Below are positions 35,001 to 46,207 of a stretch of DNA of 64,000 nt, one piece after another. The position numbers were made by a program, and so were the translations under genes. The notes under the pieces were generated by a model. The model saw only the letters and a program-made list of their open reading frames with translations. It searched no databases and had not been told where the DNA came from. Origin of the DNA: Chamaelirium japonicum (lineage: Eukaryota > Streptophyta > Magnoliopsida > Liliales > Melanthiaceae); the NCBI GenBank assembly GCA_947650365.1, contig OX393553.1:35776353-35840352 (forward strand), in the 5' to 3' direction. Positions within the stretch are counted from its first letter, which is position 1. The number at the start of each line of letters is the position of its first letter.

Positions 35001-38000
35001 TCACCGTGGAGTTCCAACTGCACCATTTCTTAAGATTTTAGGAGTTAGAAAATACAAGAAAAAACTGTAAATCTACACGATTGACCCGTGCCACCGCACG
35101 TCGACCGTCGGCCACCGCTAATGTCACCACTTCCTGCCCCCGCCATTGCCATCGCCACCCATGCCACCATCGTTGACCCCCACCACCGCTAGTCTTTGTC
35201 GGCCATCGCCATCGCCTATCGTCGACCACCGGTCGCCACTGGCTGTTGTCCACTGCCTACGGCCATCGCTCGTTGTTGTTGTTGGATTTCGTCGCCACCA
35301 TCTCCCATAACCTCTTATCACAACAAACACCTGTTTTACAAGTACAACCCATGTTTTTGTAATTATAGTTTTGTTGACTTGTGCATTTCCAAATGCATTG
35401 GTTATAACTCCAACCTCACCAACTCCTCCTAACTAGACAGACCATCAATTCAAATTTCGAACAATGGGAACAAAAAAGAAAGGACTTAAAATCATAATCC
35501 CTAATGAGTTTGAAAAGAGGCAAATAAAGAGTTGACTATTTCGCTCTTCTTACTAAAGAAGTCAACCTGGATACAACATGCCCCATAGACCTTATACGGG
35601 GAGCAACTTTTTTCAAATTTCTTCATTATCGATGAGCTGTTGTGAAAGAGCTTTATTAAGGAAAGCCTCAGTTCATGTGCCGTTCCTGCACTATTAACGT
35701 CTAAAAAGACGGATCTTGGATAATGTGCGTGGATAGCCGTGCGATCGAATCACGTTGAAGTATCAGTTTACTATCCTTACGTTGGACGACATGTCCATTG
35801 AACATGGTGGCTGGAGCTACGATTTTTTTTCTAGATTGATCTAAAGAATGACTACCATCAGATTAGGATACGACCTGGAGTTGAATGGAACACAACATTG
35901 AAGACGAATGGATGGTCATGCCTTTCGGGTTTTCGAATGATCCAAATACTTTCAGGCGAGTAATGACCCAATATTACAACCTTTCATGGGAAATTTTTTG
36001 GTCAAATACTTCGAAGGCATACTTATGCATAGCAAAACTAAGGAGCAACATTTGGACCATTGCAAGCAAGTGTGCATCATGTTGAGGAAAGATAACTTAT
36101 GTGCATCATGGGACCCTGGGTGTGTAACAGCTCCAACAATACCTTTGCATACTGCTAGAGACGCTTGCATACTAATTAGACATTTACCTAACAGCCGCCC
36201 TCCCCTATCCACCCACCCATCTGCCCCTCCCCGCCCACCCAAGATACACACACACACATACACCGCATTCAGTATTATTATGTCGCTCAAGCGGGTTTGA
36301 TTGTCAGTCTGCCCCAACCAGCTTTCAATGTACCAATTTGGGCCTTCATATTCTTCCTCAAACCCTAGGTCAAGAAAACCATTCGAAACCCATTCATGAT
36401 GGAAACCCATTCTTAGGGGAGATCTTAACCTCTTTTCTCAAAATTGGATGTCAAGGAACGCATTCGTGAGCGAACCGTACTCTGCGGTTTTTGCTCATTT
36501 TGTACCAATTGTAGTAATGCTCCATGCTTGCTACCCAATCAATGGAAATCTTGGAATCGACAGATCCATTAAAGCTAGGTGCTTTGACCTTAACTCCCCT
36601 CAAAGCGCTTTCGTCGTGATCGTGATAGTTATGCCACTCTTCTCGCCAAGGTGGGGGTGGGGGTTTATTTCCCATAGGCCTTTCTTGATCTCGGCATCTT
36701 CTTTGATCTCCATAGTGAAGCCCCTCATCGTTATCTCGTTGGTGATTTTCCTGTTGGGCTGCCTCTAAGAGACGGTTGTTCTCCATAGTGAAGCCCCTTA
36801 TTGTTAACTTGTGCTCGAGTATCGGTACTTTGTTCTCGCTATCTATTCTTCATCTCAATCAGATGGTTGTTAATGGCGATTAGGGATTCTAGGATAAGTG
36901 TCTGGTCTGGGGTACCAATGGTTGATGGGTATTCAAGCAGACACTTGTAGTTCACATGCAACAAAAACCCTATACTAGATGATGCAAGAGATGTGTGAGG
37001 ATGCATGATTATGATCAAACAAACAGATGCAGACTCCCTAAAGGGCCTAAACCCAACTTGAACCTTTGATACCAAAAATGATGCGGTACACTTGTGCAAT
37101 TGGTGATTTCAGAAGATTAATTAGACTATCAATTTAATAATATTGAATTAAAGTTCAACGATAGTTCTCAGTGCAATAAGAAAACCAGAAGATGACCCGT
37201 ATGATGGAAAAGACGAGTGCATGCAGTAAGGTTGGCCCTTACTAAAGGATGAAAAGGCTTGATTGTTTTGGAGTTGAACTATCGGGGCCCAGGGCAGTCG
37301 GACAATCAGGGTTGGATCTAATACCCTAAAGAGGGTTTCAACCAATTAATTAGGCTCAAATCAAAATAATCAATAGTCATAGGCTCATGCATTGTTTTTG
37401 GTTCTAAACAAAACCAAGCAGTGATCATAAATTTTATTAGAAAAATTTAGATCTATGGCAATATGCTTTCAAAAGGGGCTTATGTTGCAAATAATGTGAT
37501 CAGAAAGATCAAACCTGATGGTTACGTTGTTAAAGGATTTCAGAGACGATTCGTGACTCCACAAAATATTTTGAAAATCACGAACACACCAAAGCCGTCG
37601 AAGATCCACGCGGAGAGGGCCTCGACGCCTTGCGAGTTCGAGAGGGGTGGGCCATGAATGGGCAGTGGCTTGTTGGAAGGGCCAATGTCACGTGGGACTG
37701 GACTGATAGGGTCGACGGTTCATTGGACGGGCAGGGCTGACGACATGCAAACCGACCGAACGGGGTAAATGATCGGCGGACGGTGCGGGTAGAACCAACT
37801 GACGATGTGAGTGGTTCGACAACTTGCGGGTTACGACGTTGTCGTCATCGTCGTCGAGAATTACAAGCAAACACACACGTAACATAGATCTTGGCCGAAG
37901 TCCAAGGTCTTTCCCCTAAAAAATGACGTCTTCGCTCATAAGTTTTTCTTTATTCATTCATTCAATAAAAGAAAATGAATGTTACAATAGAGTTTATAAA

Positions 38001-40244
38001 GAGCGTCTTGTAAACCCTAATGACCAAAGGCCCCAAAAAAGACGAAAACATGGCATTAATTAATTCGAAAATGCAAAATAAAGTCTAATAGAATAAATGC
38101 ATAGCCAGATGGGGGCCCAGTAAAGCTGGCCTAACATGCCTCATGCGTCTCCAAACCATAACCCCATCAGATGGTTGTCCTCCCGCGTGAGTATACCCGT
38201 ATAACATCGGGTCGACCGAGTTGGATCGATGTGGGCCGGTGGTGTCCCCGTCATCCAAGCAAACACTTACACCTTCATTAGAAAAGATGCGTAGGATGTC
38301 ACTTGAAGACCAACGTTGATGAAAAAGTTAACGAGACCAAAGAGGAATTCGTACTTTAGGTCTACACCTATGCCTTGTTTGGAAGAATGCCATAGAGATG
38401 TCTTTGATTATCACCTGGATCTTTGGTCTCGAAAGGAGATCCATCAATTTGGAGATTTATCTTATGCTTGTGCCGCCTTTTTTTTTTTTTTTTTTTTTCT
38501 CTTTGCTGATTTCTGCATTGTTTTAGTATAAAAACTGATCTGAAATTTATTGACTACTGGGCTATAATTATAGTTTGTGGAATATTTGGGTAATTAAATT
38601 TGCTTGCTTTTATTGGAGGTCAAGTTAGTTGTTAGAATATTAAATTCTGCACTTATGTTACTGCTGAAATTAATTGGTAGAGATTACCTTTTGGGCTTTC
38701 ATTGAATTCATGATATTTTTTCGTGAGCTCACATGCTTCAGTAGGCCTTCCTGGCAGGGCTATTTTCAGCGGGCCTTCCTGGGAAGACATGCTATCTTCT
38801 CCCTTCCTGGGGGAGCTATTTGATTGCCTTTAGGATTGTTGCTTGATTATAGGAATCAATATTACATGAACTTGCATCCCTTGAATTAATTCATTGAGCC
38901 TTGATTAATTGTTTCAAATCCTTTAAGTAGACTAAAGGTTCCCACATTGATAATCGAAAATTCCTAATCTATTCAAAAGTCCCATCCTTACGATCGATCG
39001 CCCTTGACTTGGATCCTTTTCTGGTCCCTCTGTGGGCTTGCAGGGTGTTTGCTTGGTATTTATTACACACCTTATTGAAACTAGGATTTAAATATTTATT
39101 TGTGTTTGCAATAATATTTAAAATATCTTCACTGATCTCATTGTATCCACATGCACCCTAGTAGCTCCTGCACCAACCTACCTTCTTGGTTAAGTTTCAT
39201 GCAAGCAAGGAGCAAAATAAAAAAAATATATAAAAAAAAGAATCTAAAAATTAAAATAGAAGAAGAAGATGTAGTCGTAAGACTCAATCGAGTCTGATCC
39301 TAATCCTATCAGTAATCGGTTAAACTGCGATTGGAAAATTTCCCCTTGATAATTTTTGGAGCCTTCTCATCAAGTAAGCTCCATCGGTGCTCCACTGCTT
39401 GCGAAAGAGAATAACAAAGGGCTTTTGTGATTGAACCTTTCTCAGTGTATCAAATTTATTTGTTCGATAGGAATTCTATTTACATTTGCCAACATATTAT
39501 GTTGATCAATAGAAGGTTGCATGCTGATTTAAATGGAGCATCAGTGCTTGCTTATCTATCATGAGCCGCTATCGTTTAGTATTTTTATTATTTTGAGAAA
39601 TCTCTGTATCTTTTAGTATTATCATTCTATTAAGATAACTATCAAAGGCAATAGCCTGTTATTTACTACAAAATTCAGAATCAATCCCTTGGAATCGGAA
39701 TCGTCTCTTCTAGCAATGCCGTACTTCTCACCATAGAATTGCCTGTCGTGATACTAGGAAAAGGCAAGGCTGGTGGGGATGCCAGAGTTGGACCCAGCAC
39801 GGAGGAGTTGCGTTCTGTAGTCAGCAATATATTGAAAGAAGTGGACTTCAATACCGTAAGTAGCGTCCAACTCAGTAAAGTTGCAATGTGCTTTCCTTGA
39901 TGTAATTCTCAAGTACCAAAGACATGCTTGTGATACAGGTGACTTTGGCTGATATTCTCAAGCAATTAGGTACATTGCAAACATGACTCTCTTTGATCTT
40001 ATTATTCTCTAGCTCCTTTTTTTTGTGTGAGTATTGCATATTAAGGAATTGTTTATTGCTGGCAGGGGCTCACTTCAAGACGGATATGATGGATAGAAAG
40101 GTGGAGGTGAAGAACTTAATCGAGGATGCCATAAACAGTATGACGGACGATGAGGATGGCGAGGAAGATGAAGATGATCCGGAGGATGCCGAGGGGGGAG
40201 AAGCAGCAAAGGATGAGTCGGACGGGGATAGCACCGGGGAGTAG
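19227..40244 (+). CDS. DEK domain-containing chromatin-associated protein, 11 exons
   Basis: DEK proteins bind nucleosomes and histones and modulate chromatin compaction, transcription and DNA topology in the nucleus. Exons: 19227-19748, 19847-19880, 27697-27776, 27882-27941, 28212-28322, 28418-28498, 28624-28701, 30018-30708, 39758-39855, 39939-39969, 40066-40244. All introns are GT-AG and the phases agree throughout, giving 654 residues with no internal stop. Residues 1-150 are acidic then Lys/Arg-rich (RKRGRKRKT, a nuclear signal), followed by the signature RERKTVERLV. The DEK/SAP core spans about 165-296 (KLSKRKTDENLQVLHTILFG, FSGFVWAGNEEKQ, LLDFCVLLDI, EEITEKLLQFLESPH). A charged Glu/Asp/Lys linker covers about 300-550. 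The C-terminal DEK_C domain is about 560-630 (GPSTEELRSVVSNILKEVDF, VTLADILKQLG, FKTDMMDRKVEVKNLI), ending in an acidic tail. It resembles the plant DEK3/DEK4 group; the exact paralogue cannot be named. Introns 2 and 8 make up most of the 21 kb. Confidence 0.93.
20831..21930. repeat. 209-bp tandem duplication, second copy split by a MITE
   Basis: Copy 1 runs from about 20831 to 21039 and copy 2 from 21040. They share TTGACTTATT, ATTACAAGTCAATGGTAA, AGAGCCAATCCTCTATCTTT and the TGTGTCGACGATAACCC phrase. In copy 2 the last phrase is interrupted at 21171-21855 by a hAT MITE and resumes after it. The duplication is therefore older than the insertion. Confidence 0.85.
21171..21855. mobile_element. 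hAT MITE, 685 bp
   Basis: Terminal inverted repeats are CAGTGTTTTAAAG and, reverse complemented, CAGTGTTTTCAGAG. The flanking 8-bp target duplication TCGACGAT is perfect (21163-21170 and 21856-21863). Subterminal regions are very GC-rich with repeated CTTACGCCC / GGGGCGG words, while the middle is AT-rich. The uninterrupted copy of the target in the neighbouring 209-bp unit confirms the insertion point. There is no transposase. Confidence 0.9.
23014..23837. mobile_element. hAT element, 824 bp, host of a nested MITE
   Basis: Ends are CATAGTTGTCAAGGCG and, reverse complemented, CATTGTTGTCAAGGCG. The 8-bp flanks AGCTCGGG and AGTTCGGG differ at one base. Subterminal regions repeat CTAGGCGCGCC-like words. 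A second, smaller hAT MITE lies at 23266-23531. Around it are two related stretches (about 23195-23265 and 23577-23643), both with AAATTGAGCATATT and ATGCAACACAATGA, an internal duplication. Confidence 0.85.
23266..23531. mobile_element. Nested hAT MITE, 266 bp
   Basis: Ends are CAGGGTTTTAAATC and, reverse complemented, CAAGTTTTAAAATC, with a perfect 8-bp target duplication GTATAAAC at 23258-23265 and 23532-23539. Subterminal regions consist of repeated CGGTACCGG-type words. The element sits inside the older hAT element at 23014-23837. Confidence 0.88.
24998..25553. mobile_element. hAT-like element with TAGGG ends, 556 bp
   Basis: Ends are TAGGGTTGTAAATTGG and, reverse complemented, TAGGGCTAGAAATGGG. 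Both subterminal regions are dense in GGGCCCGACCC / GGCCCAAG words. The flanking 8-mers AACCTGAC and AATCCGAT differ only by C/T changes, which fits decay of a methylated target duplication. Similar termini occur at 45761-46207 and partial arms near 8893 and 16640. Confidence 0.6.
28702..30017 (+). other. DEK intron 7
   Basis: AT-rich intron between exon 7 and the large exon 8. Two phrases on GCTAGTAGTGCTCC and GATCTTAAGCT/GATCTTGAGCT recur at about 29134-29180 and 29250-29290, suggesting a small internal duplication. Nothing else is recognised. Confidence 0.7.
31521..32268. mobile_element. hAT-type element, 748 bp
   Basis: It is bounded by a perfect 8-bp duplication, TTTGCAAG, at 31513-31520 and 32269-32276. 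Ends read CAAGGAAGCACGGA and, reverse complemented, CTCTAAAGCACGAA; subterminal GGACACGG words resemble the element at 2665-3191. It contains a foldback of the CTTAACCCC family and a GA microsatellite (31998-32050). After the microsatellite a 33-base phrase beginning GGCTTGTGTGGTG occurs twice, separated by a second GA run. Confidence 0.8.
31733..31945. mobile_element. Foldback fragment nested in the hAT element
   Basis: The right arm (GGGGGGCTAAGTGTTTTTAG, TTTAGGGGGACAAAGTGT) matches the arm type of the foldback at 18586-18836. The left arm is less well kept (GACTTAACCTCC at about 31713, possibly extending the element to the left). A G run lies at 31813-31822. The limits are approximate. Confidence 0.5.
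33356..34205. mobile_element. hAT MITE, 850 bp, inside the gypsy fossil
   Basis: Terminal inverted repeats are CAGTGTAGTTAAGGCG and CAGTGTAGTCAAGGCG (reverse complement of the right end). The 8-bp target duplication AACACACT is perfect (33348-33355 and 34206-34213). Subterminal regions are built of GAGGCGAGGC / CGCCTCGCC words around an AT-rich core. It belongs to the same broad group as the elements at 21171 and 23014. Confidence 0.92.
34859..35444. mobile_element. PIF/Harbinger-like MITE, 586 bp
   Basis: Ends are TGGCCTGTTTGGTTAGGAGG and, reverse complemented, TGGTCTGTCTAGTTAGGAGG; the G-G-C-C-T-G-T-T-T-G-G start is typical of Tourist-type elements. Flanking TCA on both sides could be a 3-bp target duplication, though TTA/TAA would be usual. 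The core has CCACCGC/GTCGCC-type low-complexity DNA that gives spurious frames on both strands. Confidence 0.6.
36300..37085 (-). mobile_element. Ty3/gypsy fossil, primer site and gag part, reversed
   Basis: On the minus strand a primer-binding-like stretch (TTTGGTATCAAAGG) at about 37066-37079 is followed by a gag-like region best seen at about 36451-36786. It is broken. The sequence to the right (37086 to roughly 37920) is probably the adjoining LTR; its far end was not fixed. It may be a second element or an inverted part of the neighbouring plus-strand fossil. It is old. Confidence 0.6.
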
Positions 40245-40682
40245 TTAGTATTTATCCGCCGCGAGGTGAACTGTCGATGAGTAGGGTGGTTAACCATTCG
40301 ATAGAGGTGCCCGCTGACCGCTGTTAGGGTTACCAATGATTATCTGAAACCAAGCACTCCATGTACAATACCCTCTTTCCTCCCGTAGATGGTTTCATTT
40401 ATGTTGGATTTTGTTAATTTGTAATGTTAAATAGTGTATGGACTCATTGTGCTTCTCGTCGAATTAATTTCTGTACATGGTGATTTTCCTTTTATTTAGC
40501 TCTGGCGATTGACTTCATGGTCTGAGTAGAGGAATGTGCTGGTTTTTTTTTTCGTCGATGGGTATAGAGTGATCTATGTTGATTGCATGTTTTTTTTTGT
40601 GAATTATTCATATGTATTTTATTAACAAGAATAACATAGTTTCATTTCATTTAGAAGTATAGCGGGCTTATACGGTATGATG
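40245..40682 (+). other. 3' flank of the DEK gene
   Basis: It contains the likely 3' UTR, AT-rich with several TTGTTAATTTGTAATG-type stretches. No canonical AATAAA is seen close to the stop, so the poly(A) site cannot be placed. Confidence 0.5.
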
Positions 40683-41159
40683 CGGGCAGGCTGCAAACAA
40701 ACGAGCCGAGCTTTGGACTGTTCGAGGTTGTTTATTAAATTAGTCTAAATTTTGGGCTTGGGCTTGGGCTTGGCTTGTTTAATAATCAAGCTGAGCTGAG
40801 TTTTGGTCTGCTTGAGCTTGGATCGCTTATTAAACGAGCCTAAACTTCAGGCTAGGCTTTGCTCAATTAGTGCTTGAACGGTACCTTGTCGAAGTGGTTC
40901 CTGAATTCCAAAATCAGTCAAAAGCAAGGACTATATGTGTTATGTCTATTCAATCCATTTATTAGCCTATTATTCATGAGCCTACTAATGAGCCCTAAGA
41001 TGCTTTGGTTTAATTGAGCTTAGCTTGTTTATTACATAAGCCTAAACTCTAGGCTTGGGCTTGGCTTGACTAGTAACCGAACAAGAACAAACTCAAATGG
41101 GCTGTATCGAGCATGTTTGCGACTCGCTCACTAACAGCTTGGTTCATTTGTAACCCCTA
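40683..41159. mobile_element. hAT-like element, limits approximate
   Basis: Inverted ends: GGCTGCAAACAAACGAGCC on the left and, reverse complemented, GGTTACAAATGAACC on the right, with AGCTTGG/GGGCTTGGCTTG words repeated inward in opposite sense. The right end extends to CCCCTA. A target duplication was not found. Confidence 0.45.
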
Positions 41160-41232
41160 AGATGTGGGGGCACTCATGCCACAGTAGACCATTTAATAAT
41201 TGAGAATCTGTTAGGAAAATAATCTGTATTTG

Positions 41233-41868
<636 letters not shown>

Positions 41869-41871
<3 letters not shown>

Positions 41872-42252
41872 GGCTGGGTTACTATGACATGTCATAGGGA
41901 GTACCCTATGACATATGGTTAATTAGTAATGCTAGAATGTTTAGAATGTGCTGAATTTTTTTGAGGGTGATCACCTTACCTTAGATAGAATGTCTACAAA
42001 AAATCAAAGCATTCTAAAACTTGTTGGGGCATCAAATGTTAGAAGCTTTATCGGCCATCCATTTTAACCGTTAAATTGAAAATCATATTTGATGCCTCTA
42101 GAAGTTTTAGAATGAGTCGATTTTTTGCGAGGGTCCTATCTAAGATAGGGTGATCATCCTCATAAAAATTGAGAACATTCTAAATATTCTAGGGTTACTA
42201 ACTCACCATATGTCATAGGGTACTCCCTATGACATGTCATAGGAACTCATTT

Positions 42253-42256
<4 letters not shown>
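41869..42256. mobile_element. Palindromic element B in a TA microsatellite
   Basis: An inverted repeat of about 390 bp with arms carrying CTATGACATGTCATAGGGAG, AGGGTGATCA and a TTTTAGAATG phrase. The ends differ from element A, but the inner part (a GATTTTTTG hairpin phrase, then GTGATCATCCTC, then an AAAATCAA phrase) is related, so A and B look like two members of one superfamily. It is flanked by TA runs. Confidence 0.85.
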
Positions 42257-42302
<46 letters not shown>

Positions 42303-42305
<3 letters not shown>

Positions 42306-42682
42306 TCGGGATCGGCTGACCCAGCAAATTTTAACCCAGCAATAACCCAGCACCCTTTGATGCACCTAGAGCTTTTAGAATGTGCTTATTTTTTTGTAGA
42401 CATGTTGTCTATAGTATGTTGACCATCCTCACAAAAAATCAGCCCATTCTAAAACCTCTTGATACATCAAATGCGCTCTTCAAATCAACGGTTTTCGATT
42501 GTCAATTTTAACCGTTGATTTGAAGAGCGCATTTGATGCACCTAGAGGTTTTAGAATAGGCTGATTTTTTGTGAGGATGATCAACATACCATAGACAACA
42601 TGCCTACAAAAAATCAGCTCATTTTAAAACCTCTAGGTACATGAAAGGGTGCTGGGTTATTTGCTGGGTCATCCGATCCTGA
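42303..42682. mobile_element. Second copy of palindromic element A
   Basis: It begins GGCTCGGGATCGGCTGACCC and ends in GGGTCATCCGATCCTGACC, matching element A throughout with scattered differences. It is also placed between TA runs. Confidence 0.85.
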
Positions 42683-42683
42683 C

Positions 42684-43730
<1,047 letters not shown>

Positions 43731-43739
43731 AATGAGATC

Positions 43740-44120
43740 TACTTGGTGTGATCTTATATTATTTGTTAGGATTTAGGGTTTACGAATAAAGGATTTGGAT
43801 TTAGAAATTATGGTTTAAGATTAGGATTATGTATATGATTTCATGTAGCTCTAACTATAGTTGCTACAATGATTTTACTATAGCTGCTAATGCTACAGTG
43901 AAATTACTGTAGCAGCTACAATAATGGCTAGGAATTTGGTTAGGGTTTAGTATTTAGGATATATAATTAGAATTTGGGTTTGAAATTTAGGATTAGGGTT
44001 AGGGCCGATTTTAGAATTAGGGTTATGGTTAGGTTTAGAGTTTAGAATTTAGGATTAGGTTTTAGGTTATAGGTTTAGGGTTTAGATTTTAAGATTAGGG
44101 TTGGGTTTATAGTTTCACAA
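43740..44120. repeat. Degenerate telomere-like stretch
   Basis: Repeated TTTAGGG-like words (ATTTAGGGTTT, GATTAGGGTTAGGG, GGTTTAGGGTTTAG) are interleaved with GAATTTAGGATTAGG variants. Plant telomeres are TTTAGGG; here the units are mostly diverged. A GCTACAGTGAAATTACTGTAG inverted phrase lies within, at about 43890. Confidence 0.5.
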
Positions 44121-44664
44121 AATGACAAAAAAGTTTTAGAAATTTTGAATCTTTTTTGTTGTGTTGTGATACCAGATCACACCAACTGGAATTCTTTTAT
44201 TTTCTATTTATTCTTCTATAGAAGATAATCAAAGGAGACTAGAGTTTCTTCGGTCTGCTTTATTTTTTTATTTCTTTTTTGTCATGACCTTGTTGTTCCA
44301 TAGTGTAAATCTATTTTTATTTTCATGCTTATGAAAATCTATTAGATTTTCACTATGTTTGATTTCTTCCCTTCATATCTCTCGGTAAAAGAGCAATAAA
44401 AATTCAGTAGGATCAAACTTCTGCATAAATTGTTTCCTTTGTTTTTTCACTTTAGAAAACAAAAGAATAGACTCGGCCTTAAAGATAAAAGTCAGAAGAG
44501 AAAGAAAAATAATTTTATTGAGTTGATTATTTCATTGCTTGATACAACCAACTAACATCACATGCTTAATTAAGTTTGTGATGAAATCAAATGATCATGT
44601 CGACACGCAGATTGAGAAAACTAAAAACCTACTAGTTTTTTGGCTTACAACTCATCAGGGATCC

Positions 44665-44761
<97 letters not shown>

Positions 44762-44798
44762 GTAATGGGTTTTAAGGGAGGAAGGGCTTCGAAGTTTA
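44121..44798. other. Downstream flank of the SAUR gene
   Basis: AT-rich DNA with no gene, ending in a pure GA microsatellite at 44671-44758. The probable 3' end of the SAUR transcript lies in the last 100 bases. Confidence 0.6.
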
Positions 44799-45209
44799 TT
44801 ATCGGCCCCTCCCTATTCCTTTTGAAGGGGTGAGGAGATCATATGGCGGGGGGGATCTCATGAGGCCGCACAGCGGAGAAGTCGCGGCAGCCGCCTTCCG
44901 ATCCTCCTCCTCCACCTCCCCTATGACCCGGTTGAAGCAGTCGACGTCGCAGGGCAGCTCGAGCCGGCGGTCGCTCGAGTACCCGTACTCGAGCTCCGCC
45001 TGTTTGAGGAGCGCCCGAAAGAGCGGGTGGTTCGCGTGCTCCGCTCGGACCGCGAACCGCTCTCTCTCTGGGCCCACATACACCGAGAAGCAACCCGCAG
45101 GCACTGCCGGCTGCTTCTCGGCTCTACGGTTGCTCCCGCCGCTACCGAAGTAGCGGCAGGACCGTAGGGCCTTGGATATCAGACTCTTTTTTCCCTTCTT
45201 CTTCCCCAT
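44799..45209 (-). CDS. SAUR-family auxin-responsive protein
   Basis: SAUR proteins are small auxin-induced regulators of cell expansion; many inhibit PP2C.D phosphatases and so keep plasma-membrane H+-ATPases active. The frame is 136 residues, intronless as usual for the family. The N-terminus is basic (MGKKKGKKSLISKALRSCR). The SAUR domain spans about residues 35-102, with AGCFSVYVGPERERFAV, HPLFRALLKQAELEYGY and LPCDVDCFNRVI. A glutamate-rich and proline-containing tail follows (EEEDRK, MRSPPPYDLLTPSK). The ATG at 45209-45207 is chosen because the triplet three codons upstream in the open frame is GTG, and the context of this ATG (AAGATGG) is good. Codons are GC-rich, unlike the flanks. Length and domain look complete, so it is probably functional. 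The precise SAUR number cannot be assigned. Confidence 0.93.
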   Translation of the reverse strand: MGKKKGKKSLISKALRSCRYFGSGGSNRRAEKQPAVPAGCFSVYVGPERERFAVRAEHANHPLFRALLKQAELEYGYSSDRRLELPCDVDCFNRVIGEVEEEDRKAAAATSPLCGLMRSPPPYDLLTPSKGIGRGR

Positions 45210-45349
45210 CTTGATCACCTTCCTCTATCGAACAAAATATGAAATCAATTGGAAATGTATCATAAATCCCAGAACATAACACATCAATTATCTATATATT
45301 CAGAGAAATATCGGACCTTTTTATCTCAGGAAATCATCCTAAAAACATC

Positions 45350-45434
<85 letters not shown>

Positions 45435-45568
45435 CATCAATGAATTACTCATGGCCGGAGTCCAGCCTCTGTTGAAGACCGGATTTAAGTATGAGTGAAG
45501 AGACAAAGGGCCATATTGCGCACGTGCATGTATATCATCTTGCACCAACGTAACCATATTACCTTAAC

Positions 45569-45616
<48 letters not shown>

Positions 45617-45760
45617 TTCTCTCTCTCTAAAACACACACACGCACGCAATAGAGTGCAGGTAGTCTGTTATAATTGGAAGTTGTGCAAGATAGGAACAAG
45701 AAAATAAGTGAGGAGCATTGCTATTTGAATATGCATGGAGACAAACCCTTGGACAACTAG
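45210..45760 (-). promoter_or_regulatory. Upstream region of the SAUR gene with CT microsatellites
   Basis: Two pyrimidine microsatellites (GA on the gene's strand) lie at 45350-45433 and 45569-45627. GAGA-type tracts are frequent in plant promoters. No clear TGTCTC auxin element outside the repeat runs and no convincing TATA box were assigned. Confidence 0.45.
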
Positions 45761-46207
45761 TAGGGGTGCAATTTGGGCGGAAAGCCGAGAACTGACCCAA
45801 CCAGGCCTAAATGGGTTGGGCTGGTTCGGGTATTTTGACCAAAAGAATTAGTTCGGTTCTAATTTTTGTGGACCAACTAAATTGGGGTCGGATCTGGGTT
45901 GGGGATAGGATAGACCTGATCCAACTCGAGAATCTAATATATATTCATTAGCCCATATAGAAGAAAATTCAGCGTGTGGCTAACACCTAAAACCCAATAT
46001 GATCGATCATTATCTTTTTAGTAAATAGTCAATGGCTATTATTTTTTTTAGAACAACTACCAACTGGACCCAACCTAACTTGACTTTTGTGTGGGTCACT
46101 TTGCTCAGGTCATGCCCAATTTGAATTTTAATATGGCCGAACCGAACTAGCTCCGTTCGGTTCTGGCTTGGTTCAAATCCGAACCAATCCGACCTGAGTT
46201 GCACCCA
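45761..46207. mobile_element. hAT-like element with TAGGGGTG end, 447 bp
   Basis: The left end is TAGGGGTGCAATTTGG; the reverse complement of the right end is TGGGTGCAACTCAGG. Inner arms carry GGTTCGG / CCGAACC words in opposite sense. ACAACT occurs at both borders (ACAACTAG and ACAACTGA), consistent with an 8-bp duplication that has partly decayed. Related to the element at 24998. Confidence 0.6.

Larger units (their letters stand above)
32640..36110 (+). mobile_element. Ty3/gypsy retrotransposon fossil, gag-protease-RT part
   Basis: This is a heavily broken remnant. In order it shows a gag zinc-knuckle-like region (from about 32653), protease-like sequence on either side of a later insertion, and a reverse-transcriptase segment with the MPFG motif (about 35885-36100). 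No LTRs are identified for it. Two later DNA transposons have landed inside it: the hAT MITE at 33356-34205 and a PIF-like MITE at 34859-35444. Its age is old, judging from the many breaks and the insertions it has collected. Confidence 0.8.
30709..39757 (+). other. DEK intron 8, 9.0 kb, filled with nested elements
   Basis: The intron carries a hAT-type element with a foldback inside, Ty3/gypsy fossils in both orientations, a hAT MITE and a PIF-like MITE inside the fossil, and about 2.3 kb (37450-39757) with no recognised gene. In the last part a T homopolymer lies at about 38480-38498. The first 800 bases and the last 1.4 kb are plain AT-rich intron. The donor (GTAAGG) and acceptor (ATACTAG) are intact, and the split codon rejoins in frame. 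Confidence 0.85.

Noticed and set aside
45210-45218. SAUR start three codons upstream
   Set aside because: The triplet there is GTG. The first ATG is at 45209-45207 and has good context.
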